Below, in pieces: positions 1 through 10,429 of a stretch of DNA of 64,000 nt. Numbering within the stretch: the stretch's first letter is position 1; each line of letters opens with the position of its first letter. Below the pieces are notes generated by a model. The model was not told the DNA's origin. It did not search any database and saw only the letters and a program-made list of their open reading frames with translations. The stretch comes from Tenebrio molitor (taxonomy: Eukaryota; Arthropoda; Insecta; Coleoptera; Tenebrionidae): NCBI RefSeq assembly GCF_963966145.1, contig NC_091053.1:11532001-11596000 (forward strand), in the 5' to 3' direction. A program made the position numbers and the translations under genes.

Positions 1-20
1 AATTATAGAAAAAATATTGT

Positions 21-144
21 TTATATTTCGTGCGTGAAGATGTTTTTGTGCATTCAAAGGCTTATACTGCCTCGACCTTCGTCTCGGCGTAAAAGACCTT
101 TTCATGCACAAAAAACACTCTCTTCACGCACTTAATATAAAAAT
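21..144. repeat. Imperfect palindrome with CTCG-rich apex
   Basis: The left arm (around GTGCGTGAAGA at 30-40) pairs with the right arm (TCTTCACGCAC at 121-131), and a second block (TTTTTGTGCAT) pairs with ATGCACAAAAA. The apex near 71-86 contains CCTCGACCTTCGTCTCGG. It abuts the point where the receptor pseudogene loses homology to its paralogue, so it may mark the breakpoint that removed the gene's 5' end. No coding sense is seen. It belongs to the recurrent palindrome class described in the findings. Confidence 0.7.
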
Positions 145-1029
145 AACTATTCTACCTTCTGCAATTGTGCTACATGATTTTTAAATTTAATCAAGATTTG
201 GTGATCAGGTACTCCTGCACGACGGTCTTGACTCTTTACGTGAGTACTGTAAAGAATTATCGAACAATTTAATATTTCCTTTTTGCTGTGAAGATTTTGT
301 ACACGACAATGTTCCTCTACACTTACAACAACCAAGATCTTCAAAACCAATTTCAAGAGTTTGCTTGGTCCCTCGGCAGTGCAGCCGCCGAGGTGAAAGC
401 CACCATCTTGGAAAGATCAACGAAAACAAACAGAATTTGCTATTTGATCATGCTGTTGTGGGGTCTTGCAGTTGTGATCCTTTGGCCCGTGTGGGGTGAT
501 CAAAACGAACTTTTTCTCTACACTCAAGTTTTTGAGTATTTTTTTGGGAAATGGTCGCAAATACCGTCCAATATTTATTTTGCAACTTATTCAGTCGTGT
601 GTTACGGAAGTTTGCAACTATCGTTTGTATGGTTGTACATCATTCTCCAACTGCAAGTGCAAATTGTTCTCCTCAACCAACAAATTATGCAAATCGGGAA
701 TAAGTTTAACCGTTTGGATGATGGATGACTGGGACAAAACGTACAGTGTTCTGTACCAAAAGGAAATAAGCGAAAGTCTGCAGATCGCTATTGAACAGCA
801 TTGTGTAATCAAAAAGTACGAATGTAAAAGTGTTTTTTTTTTAATTTGGCGTCAAAGTTGATCGGCTGTTTAAATCTAACCTAATTTTTTGCCTGTTTTT
901 AATATGCAGTTTGAAAAATCTGTGTTTTTTTTAAGACGGGTGGTTTGTTCAAAATCGAAATTCTTCAACGCCAACTTTTATTATACGTTATACAAATGAA
1001 TATTTCTTTTGCGTGCGTGGCTGCATTTA

Positions 1030-1241
1030 AACTGATCGAAAAAAGTTAGGGATATTGATATTATAATTTATAACGTATCCCAAGAAGAATAAACGTTTGA
1101 CATAAGTCAAAACTCATTATATGTGTGAAAACGTTTATTAAAAAAACATTTCAATAATTCTCCTTAAAAAAAACTTACTGATGCATTTTGATAAAGTTAA
1201 CTGAAATATTTAGCAATATCCCTAACTTTTTTCGATCAGTT
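1030..1241. mobile_element. MITE with TA target duplication in receptor intron 3
   Basis: About 28 bp at each end are inverted copies (AACTGATCGAAAAAAGTTAG at the left, its complement at the right), flanked by TA on both sides. This fits a Tc1/mariner-type non-autonomous element. The same insertion is present in the paralogous intron at 12643-12855, so it predates the tandem duplication. Confidence 0.85.
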
Positions 1242-1784
1242 TATTTGAGTAGGTAGTTGATTATTTTGCCATTTTTGTATTGCTTGAAAATTTCCGACAT
1301 AACAGGTGGCATGGCATTCAGTCCGGATCAATTTATCATTACGGATATTATCTACTTACTATCAAAATATATTTCTTCATTTTGAACGTAAGGAGAGACA
1401 CTTGCCAATTTCTGTTCGTTCACTTCTTTTTTCAGAATTTTTTCGCCTCCTCCGCCATGTCAAAAGTTCGCATTGTTTTTGCTTTACTAACGAACATTAC
1501 CATGTCCGTAATGTTCGCAAAAACCGGCCAAGGAATAGTCGATAAGGTATAAGATAATATTCCAATTTACGATGATGCCATCACAACTGATTTTGCAGAG
1601 CGACCAAATTTTCGACGTCCTTGTTTCTTGTCCGTGGTACAACTGGAATTTGAAAAACAGGAAGGCGCTCTTGATTTGTATGGCAAATTCGATAAATCCA
1701 CTGAGTTTTTGTTTCGCTGGAATGACACTCGATTACAAATTGGCTGTCACTGTAAGTGGTGCCCTATGCGCTGTTAAAGCATTC

Positions 1785-1977
1785 TGTAACGTTTTAACGA
1801 GTTTATTGTAAGAATGCGTACACTTTTGTGTTAAATTACAAACTGCTCATTAAACTGTCACGTGTAACTTCTTCAACGGCCCAGACAGAAGAGAGCGCAA
1901 CCAAGATGGCGATCTTAGTGCGCGGGCGGTGGGGAATACGTCGTTGGACAGCGTCCCCTATCGGTCGTCTTGTTACA
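1785..1977 (-). repeat. 3' LTR of the Gypsy-like element
   Basis: A 193-bp LTR identical to the one at 5175-5367. In element orientation it starts TGTAACAAG and ends CGTTACA. It contains AATAAA about 20 bp before its end and, on the plus strand, the motif CCAAGATGGCGA, which resembles a YY1-type initiator. No TATA box is obvious. Confidence 0.95.
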
Positions 1978-1987
1978 CTCCCCCTTT
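1978..1987 (-). other. Polypurine tract of the Gypsy-like element
   Basis: Directly next to the 3' LTR the minus strand reads AAAGGGGGAG, an all-purine run in the correct position to prime plus-strand DNA synthesis. Confidence 0.85.
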
Positions 1988-2035
1988 GGATTCCACTAGC
2001 TGCCCTCAGGTGGGATCCAACTGGGCACGCTCGGC

Positions 2036-4888
2036 TTATGTTTGGACTTTCGACTGCTCGTTTCGCAGTTCTGTTGCTGAGACTGTGGGGATATTGATGG
2101 ACGCAAAGCAGGCTTCCAACTTGGAACTTGCGTCAAGATCGGCGATCGGGGGACGAGATAACATGTCAGCTACCACATTTCTTCTTCCAGGGATATAGTC
2201 GACGCGCAAATCAAATGACTGCAACAAAAGAGCCCAACGTGCTAACCTACCAGATGGTGATCTCAGTGACATTAACCACTTCAGGGGCTGGTGGTCGGAG
2301 GCCACTATCACTCTTGCGCCTTCTAAGTAGCCTCGAAATTTTTGTACTCCGAAGACAATCGCCAGAGCCTCTCTCTCTGTTGTTGTGTAGTTCTTCTCAG
2401 CGGGTGTTAACAACCGGCTCGCGTATTCCACGGGTCTCTCGTCCGGGCCCTCCCCCTGTAGTAGACATGCCCCCAATGCGTAGGAGCTGGCATCCGTTCT
2501 CAAGGTGTACGACAGGCTGGAATCTGCCTGACGTAGTATGGGCGCCGCACTGAGTAAATCCTTTAACTTTGCGAACGCGTCCTCCTGTGCCGTTCCCCAG
2601 GTCCACACTGCCGTCTTCTTGGTCAACTCCGTCAGAGGTTTGGCGACATCTGAGAATCCTGGTACGAATCTTCTAAACCAGCTGCACGTCTGAAGAAAAG
2701 ACAGCAACTGCCTCACATTCCTTGGTGCCTCCATGTGCAAAATGGCGGAAACTTTATCCGGGTCAGCTGATATCCCTCCCTTCTTTATGATATGTCCGAG
2801 AAATTTAACTTCTGCACACGCGAACACGCACTTCCTCCGGTTCGCGCCGAGTTTGAATAGTCTTAAACGGGTGAACACTTCCTCCAAGTCCTCTAAGTGT
2901 CTGTCAAGCGTCGGTGAGAGTACAATGATGTCGTCCATGTACGCTACCAGAAACACGTTAGGTAACCCCACTTTAAACCTGTCGATTAGCCGTTGGAAGG
3001 TCGCTGGCGAGTTACGCAATCCAAACGGCATCCTCAAAAACCGATAGAGTCCGAACGGCGTGACAAATGCAGTTTTATCGCGGTCTTCTGGTCTTACGGG
3101 GACTTGCCAAAATCCACTCTTAAGGTCCAACGTGCTCATGTAAAAGTTCTGTTGAGCAGCGTGCAACACGTTGTCAATTCGCGGTAGCGGGTAACAGTCT
3201 GGCACCGTCACCGAGTTCAGCTTTCGAAAGTCTACGCACACGCGGAAACTGCCGTCCTTCTTTGGGACCATTACCACTGGGGCTGCATATGGAGATTCGC
3301 ACTCTTCGATGACATTTTTTTCAACCATTCTCTGGATCTCCACCTCAAGGACTGCCCGCCGCTGAGGGGACATGCGATACGGGGTAGTAGCTATGGGGCG
3401 ATCGTCGGTCAAAGTTATGCGGTGTTCCGCGTATGGTGTGGGTTCATCACTCTCCTCGAATACTTCTTTGTGGGAATCAAGCAGTCGAACCAGTTGGTCT
3501 TTCTGAACTTTGTCCAGCTCCGTACCCTCGTCATCTCGCAATGGCTCTAATTGGACGGTGCTTGCCGCCAGGGAGACTTCCTTTTCACTAACTAAGGGGC
3601 TCCAATTTGGCTGACCTCTGAAACGCCACTGCATCCTTGGGAAGTCCAAGATAACGTCAGCCGCTTTGATGAAGTCCATACCCAGCAGAGTCTTGCCTCG
3701 GCTGTGTTCAGGTATGGCTGTAACAGAAGTGTGTACTATTCGATCGTTCACTTCTACCTGTACTTTATAGACTTCGGTGGCCATCTCCACAGGTTCTCCA
3801 TCTGCCATCGTCAACTCTTGCGTTAACCTAGTGAACGGCGCTTTTATCCGCTTCAGATGCCCGTATAGGTTGTGTCCGGCTATACTACGGCTAGCACCCG
3901 AGTCCACGTAAGCCAGTCCTTCTTTTCCGGCGATTGTTACCGGCATGAACGCTCTGCAGACATCACCCAGACCTGCAGTCAGTATCTCGGCGGTGGTCGA
4001 GTTCCTCCGTTGGCGTTCGTTCGGGCACTGCGAGCGCACGTGTCCCAGTTGGCGACAGCCAAAACAAATTTGCCCTGGATTTGTTCGCGTCGTGGTCGCT
4101 TGACGTGCTGGGGTGGCTTCCTGACTCCGCGCGAGCTTCCGACACTCCTTCTCTGTGTGTCCATGGGCTCCACAGTATGAACACTTCGGGCGGGTCTTGG
4201 TTCCTTTTTCGATCTCTGGGATTTCTTCCTCCTTCAGGGCGTCCTCAGCTCCTCGCGTCTTCGCGATAAACGTCTCGAAGTTGTTAAGTTCGTCTCGGGG
4301 AACCAACCTTCGGATTTTGCTGCTGAGAAGCCCATAGATCATGTCGATCTGGTGGATCTCGTGAAGGGGAGGCGTGGGGGATAGTTTCGACAGCAGCGCC
4401 CTCGCACTGTTTACGAACATGTCTGTAGCCTCCGTGTCTTTCTGTTGCCGGGAAAACAGCTCCCTAAAAATTTTGTAATTTGGTTTGACCTCACCAAAGC
4501 TTCGCCGCAGCGCGTTGATCGCGGTCTCCCAGGTGTCCACGGTGGCCTTGGTTCCCTGCCACCAAGTCGCCGCCGCTCCGTCCAACAGCATCGCCAGCCC
4601 TTTCAACGCATTCAAGTCGGAGACACCGACGCAGTCTTTGTATATCGTCACGGCGTCGATGAAGGCTGCAACAGATTCTCCTCTGGCTCCTGCGAACCTA
4701 CTTTTGCAGTCAGCAAGATTCCCACTTGTAGTCGGGAGCGTCGGGCCTGATCCGGTCTTCAGACTGGCCAACAGTCTCTCAAACTGCTCCGGACTCATCA
4801 CGAGGTTTCCCGATGTGGCGTTTCCTGGCATTCTCGTTGTTGGTTGCGTACCTGACCTCAAGCCGTATGCGTGTGGTTCGTTGCTCAT
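2036..4888 (-). CDS. Gag-protease-RT-RNase H polyprotein, no integrase
   Basis: A 950-residue uninterrupted frame. Visible in order: a gag region to about residue 230; two CCHC zinc knuckles (236-249 and 275-288) for nucleic-acid binding; an aspartic protease with DSGAS at 329-333 and LLGMDF at 401-406; a reverse transcriptase with VPKKDGSFRVCVDFRKLN at 541-558 and catalytic YMDD at 650-653; and RNase H with TDAS at 798-801 and SDHQPL at 864-869. In Ty3/Gypsy elements an integrase of several hundred residues follows RNase H. Here the frame ends at residue 950, just after RNEQSK, where the integrase linker should start, and only about 58 bp remain before the LTR. That remnant reads RAQLDPT then a stop in the frame after the first stop, which suggests an internal deletion that kept the very end of the old integrase (inference). 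No integrase lies between protease and RT either, which excludes Copia order. Confidence 0.93.
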   Translation of the reverse strand: MSNEPHAYGLRSGTQPTTRMPGNATSGNLVMSPEQFERLLASLKTGSGPTLPTTSGNLADCKSRFAGARGESVAAFIDAVTIYKDCVGVSDLNALKGLAMLLDGAAATWWQGTKATVDTWETAINALRRSFGEVKPNYKIFRELFSRQQKDTEATDMFVNSARALLSKLSPTPPLHEIHQIDMIYGLLSSKIRRLVPRDELNNFETFIAKTRGAEDALKEEEIPEIEKGTKTRPKCSYCGAHGHTEKECRKLARSQEATPARQATTTRTNPGQICFGCRQLGHVRSQCPNERQRRNSTTAEILTAGLGDVCRAFMPVTIAGKEGLAYVDSGASRSIAGHNLYGHLKRIKAPFTRLTQELTMADGEPVEMATEVYKVQVEVNDRIVHTSVTAIPEHSRGKTLLGMDFIKAADVILDFPRMQWRFRGQPNWSPLVSEKEVSLAASTVQLEPLRDDEGTELDKVQKDQLVRLLDSHKEVFEESDEPTPYAEHRITLTDDRPIATTPYRMSPQRRAVLEVEIQRMVEKNVIEECESPYAAPVVMVPKKDGSFRVCVDFRKLNSVTVPDCYPLPRIDNVLHAAQQNFYMSTLDLKSGFWQVPVRPEDRDKTAFVTPFGLYRFLRMPFGLRNSPATFQRLIDRFKVGLPNVFLVAYMDDIIVLSPTLDRHLEDLEEVFTRLRLFKLGANRRKCVFACAEVKFLGHIIKKGGISADPDKVSAILHMEAPRNVRQLLSFLQTCSWFRRFVPGFSDVAKPLTELTKKTAVWTWGTAQEDAFAKLKDLLSAAPILRQADSSLSYTLRTDASSYALGACLLQGEGPDERPVEYASRLLTPAEKNYTTTEREALAIVFGVQKFRGYLEGARVIVASDHQPLKWLMSLRSPSGRLARWALLLQSFDLRVDYIPGRRNVVADMLSRPPIADLDASSKLEACFASINIPTVSATELRNEQSKVQT

Positions 4889-5155
4889 TCACAAAAATGT
4901 TCCTGGTTGAAGTGCAAAACCCTTATCTTCTTTGGTCGTGCGCGTCTCCCAAGGCCAACTTCGCTCAGCGCTGAAGGGCGACGGTTTTTCTGCTCTTCTT
5001 TCGCAGTCTGGATTTTCACTCTCTGGGGTGCTTCTGTTCTTCTAAGCGCGACTTCTCAGACCAATCCCGACTGGTGCTTGAGAACGACGGCCTTTTCTTC
5101 CAACGGTTCTTCGCAAAACTCACGTGTTTGTTGAAAACGGTTCTTCACAGTTCGA

Positions 5156-5173
5156 GCCCGAGTTGGAGCGCCA
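5156..5173 (-). other. tRNA primer-binding site of the Gypsy-like element
   Basis: One base after the 5' LTR the minus strand reads TGGCGCTCCAACTCGGGC, beginning with the TGG that pairs with a tRNA CCA end. It resembles, imperfectly, the complement of an insect tRNA-Lys 3' end; the tRNA identity is uncertain. Confidence 0.75.
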
Positions 5174-5174
5174 G

Positions 5175-5367
5175 TGTAACGTTTTAACGAGTTTATTGTA
5201 AGAATGCGTACACTTTTGTGTTAAATTACAAACTGCTCATTAAACTGTCACGTGTAACTTCTTCAACGGCCCAGACAGAAGAGAGCGCAACCAAGATGGC
5301 GATCTTAGTGCGCGGGCGGTGGGGAATACGTCGTTGGACAGCGTCCCCTATCGGTCGTCTTGTTACA
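5175..5367 (-). repeat. 5' LTR of the Gypsy-like element
   Basis: Promoter-side LTR in element orientation, 193 bp, identical to 1785-1977. It is followed on the plus-strand side by the target duplication ATTC. Confidence 0.95.
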
Positions 5368-5786
5368 ATTCTATATTATGTTTTGTAGGTGGCGAGATTT
5401 TCCTTTTCCTACGCGTTGGGTTTGTTTCAGCTGAATAATGCAAAATAATCGTACATCAGTTTGAAGTTTTCAAACTAACATCTTTTATTTTGTGTAGCAT
5501 ATCTCAACTTTTTTACGTCAGTTTGTTGGGTTTTATATTAAATTGCATCATCTGATTTTTTGATTTAAATCACACAAAATTTCAAATTTTCGTTGATTTC
5601 GTTATTTATTCGCTTTATCCTTACTAACAGATGACCAGATGAGCTAACAGATGTGGCTAAAGCCACATATTTTTCTGATTTTGTAATTATGCACTTACAA
5701 TACAACACTCTGCAACTTGCAGCCCTTTTTCTATGTGAACACATAATCACTAATTATACTCAGAAATAACATTATCTTTATAGATA

Positions 5787-6288
5787 CAGTTGCGGACAGA
5801 AAAAAGTAGGACAAGTCTTATTCAAAAATGTAGCTAAAATTGAGTTGAGTAAACCGGGCTTACTATCGGGCCTTCAAATAAATATATATTTAGAATAGGC
5901 GTAGGCGACATTCTAATTCTGTTAACAGTGTAAAGTAATTTTTGTAGGTAACCAATTATTCTCCGTAGTTACACAGGTTACATAGTAAGCTTTTTCCCAA
6001 TTTCATATTGTCATATTCCGTGGAGGGGGAATAGGGAGAATGAACTACAAAAATTAAAAATATTTTCTAACCTAATTTTATTTCGTTAAAATGTCAGATG
6101 TTTCTTGTGTCATTTTCTACGCTGGAAAAATGTTGCAAACAATTGAATTTCCATAGGTTGCTCTAAATATAAATTAATTTGAATGCTCGTTATAATAAAT
6201 AAATCAATATTTCAATAGTAACCATAGAGATAGTAAACAGAGTTATATTAGCGAATATACATTGTGCTACTTTTTCTGTCTGCAACTG
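5787..6288. mobile_element. Tc1/mariner-type MITE downstream of receptor copy A
   Basis: Ends are inverted copies of CAGTTGCGGACAGAAAAAAG flanked by TA. The same element, internally deleted to about 176 bp, lies at the matching place in copy B (14015-14190), so it predates the duplication. Confidence 0.85.
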
Positions 6289-6314
6289 TACATAATTTAT
6301 CAGCAGATGAACCA

Positions 6315-7330
6315 CCGTGTGATCAACAATTACTTAGATAAGAGACGGCTGTGACTTTGACAGCGTCAGATTTTTCGTACCTTCGCTAACTCAGTTAATA
6401 AAATGTCAAACAATTATCACTACAAGTAAATCAAATTTTAAGGCAAAAATAGTATATTACATACCGAGGAGGAAAGTGTTCCATTCCTGTCGAGAGAACA
6501 ATAGTTTACCGAGAGGCTTGCCCTCGAGGTGAACTAGTTGTCGAGACACAGGAATGGTACTTTCGCCGAGGTTTGTATACTATTTTATTCACAATCAATC
6601 ATTTAATAAAACAAGCAACAATATAATAATAAAAAAATAAATAAAAACCAACCTTCGTAATATTAGCGTTTATTTCGGCAAAATATTAAAACTTAGTAGG
6701 CGCGCACGATTGAGATTGTATTATTGTATTATTTTAGTTCACAAAAGTCAAACCAAATTGACATTTGCTCAAATAAAAAATAAAATGTGCAATAGTGAAA
6801 TAGAGTGTACCCTCCCCAGAATTGCGGGAATCCGCACACAAATTAACACTCAATCTCTTACCTGAGAAAAGCAAATTACGATACCAGAAAAACGTACAGA
6901 GATTTTCGCGATTCGTGCGATAGTAGCGCCATCACAGGTCAGTTATGGGTTTCATTACTGACCGCTTACTTCTCATTACTGACTCCTTTTTTCACCATTA
7001 CTGACCGGTTGATGTGTACACGAGTAATCGCTCACTTTCTAACCTTTAAGAGGTTAGAAAAGGTGTACGTTACTAACCGATTGTGAATAAAAGTTTTTAC
7101 TTCAGAACATAAAAGATTCATCATTGAATCTTACTTTCGTAATAGTGCTTTCAATAAAGGAAAATGGACATACAACGCTGTTGCCTGTTTAACCGAATTT
7201 CGGCAAAATTTTCTAAATTTAAATTGAAACAGGTATATGCAACAAAAAATACTTCCATGCATTCCAGGATATCTGTGGACATACGTCCAAAATCTCAAGG
7301 CTACCTTGATCTAAATAATTGTTGATTGCA
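6315..7330. repeat. Inverted-repeat segment differing between duplicate copies
   Basis: GTGTGATCAACAATTACTTA near 6316 recurs inverted near 7309-7332 (AAATAATTGTTGATTGCAC). Copy B has only a short version of this segment in the opposite orientation (14210-14310). No coding sequence is recognised here. The flanks on the right (7330-7650) again match copy B (14310-14627). Confidence 0.5.
6446..6586. repeat. Palindrome with CTCG apex, AATAGTATATTACATA end
   Basis: Left AAATAGTAT and CCATTCCTGT pair with right ACAGGAATGG and ATACTATTTT. The apex near 6510-6532 reads CCGAGAGGCTTGCCCTCGAGG. Its outer motif is shared with the palindromes at 25808, 32056 and 41936 although the arms differ. Confidence 0.75.
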
Positions 7331-7674
7331 CAGTATATTGCTTCAATTTCTGTGTAATGAGGCACTAGAGGAAGATCTTGACTGGTGAATAATTTTCCGT
7401 TGCCTAAGTGACTCCTAATCAGATAAAAAGGTAGTTACGTTTATAATTCAGTCTTATAGATTTATTTTTTTGTCCAAATAGACCATCAGAAAAGTCATCA
7501 AGACACAACAGCGCTATTTACATCTTTCTCTTGCTGAGATTTCAACCTATGCATCAAAGTTAACATTCAAGGAGTCTTAAATGCTTTTTGTAGTTGATGT
7601 AACTGTCTGTGCAATTATTTGCATCTTACTGAAAACCTATCACATTTAAAAATAATTATAAATGTATATAGTAA

Positions 7675-9267
7675 TGTCAATAAGGAATTACTCCCTAGAA
7701 TTTAGGGATATTCGTTACTAGGTTGCCATAAATTTGGTTAGGTTGGAGGCTACGTGGTTTCTGGTGACAAACAAAAGATATAGTAACCATGTCAAAAAGT
7801 AAGGCAGCGAATTTCCTTGCAACAGTGGCAAATGGTTCATTTCTCGCTAACTGATAGATCTTTTTCGCTTCAAAATCAGTTTTGGTTTCTGGCGGCACGT
7901 TTAGTTAAACTTGTACAAAGAATCTCTCAATTGATAATTAATATTAATAACCAACCTTAAGGCGGCCACACACACAGATGGAAGAATGTGCAGTTAAATG
8001 TGTACACGCTTGTCCTAAGTAAAACTCGTACTCTCTGTGAGTACGCACACACTACTGCTTCCCCATTAGTTGTGCAGCAAACGAGATGGTCACCAAAAAG
8101 GAAATTTGTCTGATGACAGTGGCGTGCCCCTGTATTGTATTCACGAGACATATTTCGCAAATCAGACAAAATACGGCCGCCACTGAATTTTAACCAAAGC
8201 ATGCAGCGACTTGTCGCCACACACAGTAAGTTACCCCGCGCGGGTTTGAACGTGCACGAGAAAATCAAGACAGTTTTCGTTCCAACTGACTTGAATGCGC
8301 GTGCCACATTCTTCTTCACACACAGGGAGTTTTAACTGTACCCCGTGGCGTGTGCATTCACGTCTTGACTCTTCCCTCTGTGTGTGTGACCCCCATTAGG
8401 CATTCAAAATGACTTTTGAAAATTCTAGTTACATAAAACATGAACAACGTAATTTCCCTAAAAGTTCGAATCCTAGGGAGTTATTTCTTGTTGACACTCC
8501 TGTACTAGGTATTGCGATCATAAAATTTTGGACATTATTTTTCTGTCATAAGAAAAATTACTCTAAATTATGCTTTATTGAAATTCTCACACATGAACAT
8601 GATTGATGAAATTGTCAAATTTATCTACAATTTGTCAATATGAGTGATGACAAAATATTAAGTTTATTTATTTATTTTCTATTTTTTATTAGAAAATTAA
8701 AACCTCGTTCTATTCCATTTGTCTTATTTTTAAAACTTCTTGAATGTTTTGTCGGTAAATCTGACATTCACATTTTCAAAATTACACAACAATCAAAATT
8801 AAGGTTATTAATACCGTGCCTTCAAATAAATTCGGAATTAGAGTAGGCTGTGATTTATATATTTTGTCTATTAACGGTTGGTAATAGACGTTTAAACATG
8901 TGTATTCTCGTGTCAAAAATAAATTACTCCCTAGAATTCGAACTTTTAGGGAAATAACGTTTTTCATGTTGTGTGTAACTAGAATTTTCAAAAGTTATTT
9001 TGAATGCCTAAGGTTGGTTACTTTGAATTGAGAGATTAAATACAAATAAATATGCCGCCAGTAACCAAACTTGATTGTGAAACGAAAAATCATCTGTCAC
9101 TTAGCGAGAAATTAGTCATTTGCAACTGTTACAATTAATTTGCTGTCTTACATTTTTGGGATATCTTTTGTTTGTCACCAGAAACCACATAGCCTCCAAC
9201 CTAACCAAATTTATGGCAACCTAGTTACGAATATCCCTAAATCCTAGGGAGTAATTTATTTTTGACA
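7675..9267. mobile_element. Foldback-like element with long inverted ends
   Basis: About 280 bp at 7675-7968 recur inverted at 9015-9267; matching landmarks are GAATTACTCCCTAGAATTTA at the left and TAAATCCTAGGGAGTAATTT at the right, and the stretch with AACCTAACCAAATTTATGGC. The interior carries another inverted element. Its left edge is present in copy B at 19076-19130, where it is truncated. No transposase frame is recognised. Confidence 0.75.
8395..9014. mobile_element. Inner inverted-repeat element nested in the foldback
   Basis: TTAGGCATTCAAAATGACTT and the following ~100 bp at 8395-8500 recur inverted at 8915-9014. It sits inside the larger inverted repeat at 7675-9267. A third inverted pair (CCGTGCCTTCAAATAAATTC near 8815 and its complement near 9355) crosses the right border, which indicates successive insertions. 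Confidence 0.7.
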
Positions 9268-9399
9268 CGAGAGTATTGTGCTGTCCAAGATCACTGCTGT
9301 GCCTTTAAAAATTCCATGTTACCAACTTCATAATAAAATCAGAGCCAACTCTAATTCCGAATTTATTTGAAGGCACGGTACATAAATGTCGTTTTAGAA

Positions 9400-10420
9400 T
9401 GACAGCACGATGACACTAGTGTCTAAAATTTATTGATCGTAATAGTACGTGTTGAAATAAGTGGCACAACGAGCTCACACTTTTTGTAATTTATAATGTC
9501 GTAGCAATATCCGAATGAAATCTAACAAATTCGTTTCAACAGTTGAATAATTACCTATCCCTAATTGTGTTATAAGTGATTTCCAATGGCACAAAACAGT
9601 AATTACATCTCTTATTCAAAATAATTATTTTTATGTGGATTGGAAGCTACATCAGTAGGTGGACAGATTCTTTACCAAATATTCAGCCATATTAACTGTA
9701 CTGCTTAATATAGTTTTACAACGTTTAGTGACTATAAATACCAAGATTTAAAGAAATTTTATAAATGCAATAATAACAAAGTCATATTGTTTTTCTATAC
9801 AATCCGATGCTGTCAGCGGAATATTCCGGAAAACACCTTCCGGACTTGATGAATAAATCGTGTTCGAGTCGTGATCCCATCAACTCCGTTCGAAACACAG
9901 GTACGAATTCGGAATATTTCCAGGCCGTATCCACCATTTCACGCTATGACAGTTAGTATGTAATAGACATATGTCGCAGGCTTATATAGTTTGGCCAGCG
10001 AGAGATTGGTTGACATAAAAGTCACTAAATTCTACGCGGAGAAAGGAGTAGCTAGCGCACGTAAAATTTGAAATATATCCTTCAAGCAGTAACATTTTTG
10101 CCCTGGAATTATGTATTCTAGTGCATTTTGTACCGTTGGGTTAATTTAATACAAATTAAAATCTCCCAATCTCTGGCTGGACGAAGTTTAGCAGAATAAG
10201 GCTTTTTGCAAAAAACCTAGGGGTTTTGCAAAACAGCGTCACTTTGAATTATCACTTTCAATTATTCAAAATGACCTGCAGTTTTCAGTCATTTTGCAAA
10301 ATGCCTGATGGTGGTTAGGCATATTGAAGACATCGCTACATACTGTATAATAATGACTATTAGATATATGGCACTACTATGCGGTCGCAAAATGTCATTT
10401 TGAAGGTAGCGAGTTCAAAA
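9400..10420. other. Unassigned intergenic DNA
   Basis: AT-rich sequence without a supportable gene. About 60 bp around 9975-10045 (AGCGAGAGATTGGTTGACAT) recur at 33545-33600, so this part is a dispersed repeat of unknown type. Confidence 0.5.
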
Positions 10421-10429
10421 TAGTTATTT

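Larger units (their letters stand above)
1785..5367 (-). mobile_element. Ty3/Gypsy-like LTR retrotransposon lacking integrase
   Basis: Two 193-bp LTRs (1785-1977 and 5175-5367) are identical by eye, begin TG and end CA, and are flanked by the 4-bp duplication ATTC (1781-1784 and 5368-5371). The uninterrupted sequence is visible in the paralogous intron near 13592-13606, which fixes the insertion site exactly. The element is transcribed on the minus strand, opposite to the receptor gene, and lies wholly in its last intron. A primer-binding site and polypurine tract sit next to the LTRs. The LTR contains AATAAA on the minus strand. The single open frame has gag, protease, reverse transcriptase and RNase H but no integrase. 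Identical LTRs imply a recent insertion; the TSD implies that an integrase was supplied in trans. Confidence 0.95.
152..5448 (+). pseudogene. Odorant receptor pseudogene (copy A)
   Basis: This is a tandem paralogue of the intact receptor at 11536-13674. Recognisable exons are: exon 2 remnant about 152-239, exon 3 294-815, exon 4 remnant about 1367-1387, exon 5 1436-1546, exon 6 1599-1751 and exon 7 5389-5448. Exons 5-7 keep good splice sites and the 7tm_6 C-terminal signature (CPWYNWNLKNRK, LDYKLAVT). Four lesions disable it: exon 1 and the start of exon 2 are absent; a 7-bp insertion near 719-725 shifts exon 3 into a stop; roughly 200 bp covering most of exon 4 and its acceptor were deleted between short ACTATCA repeats; and an LTR retrotransposon occupies the last intron. 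Insect odorant receptors are odour-gated cation channel subunits in antennal neurons; this copy cannot make one. The identification is by recognition of the family and by direct comparison with copy B. Confidence 0.9.

Noticed and set aside
4445..4910. Plus-strand open frames opposite the gag-pol gene
   Set aside because: They are shadow frames of the minus-strand polyprotein, with no motifs of their own.
8461..8500. AAAGTTCGAATCCTAGGG, which resembles a tRNA T-loop
   Set aside because: No acceptor stem, D arm or anticodon arm pairs around it, and it lies in the arm of an inverted-repeat element.
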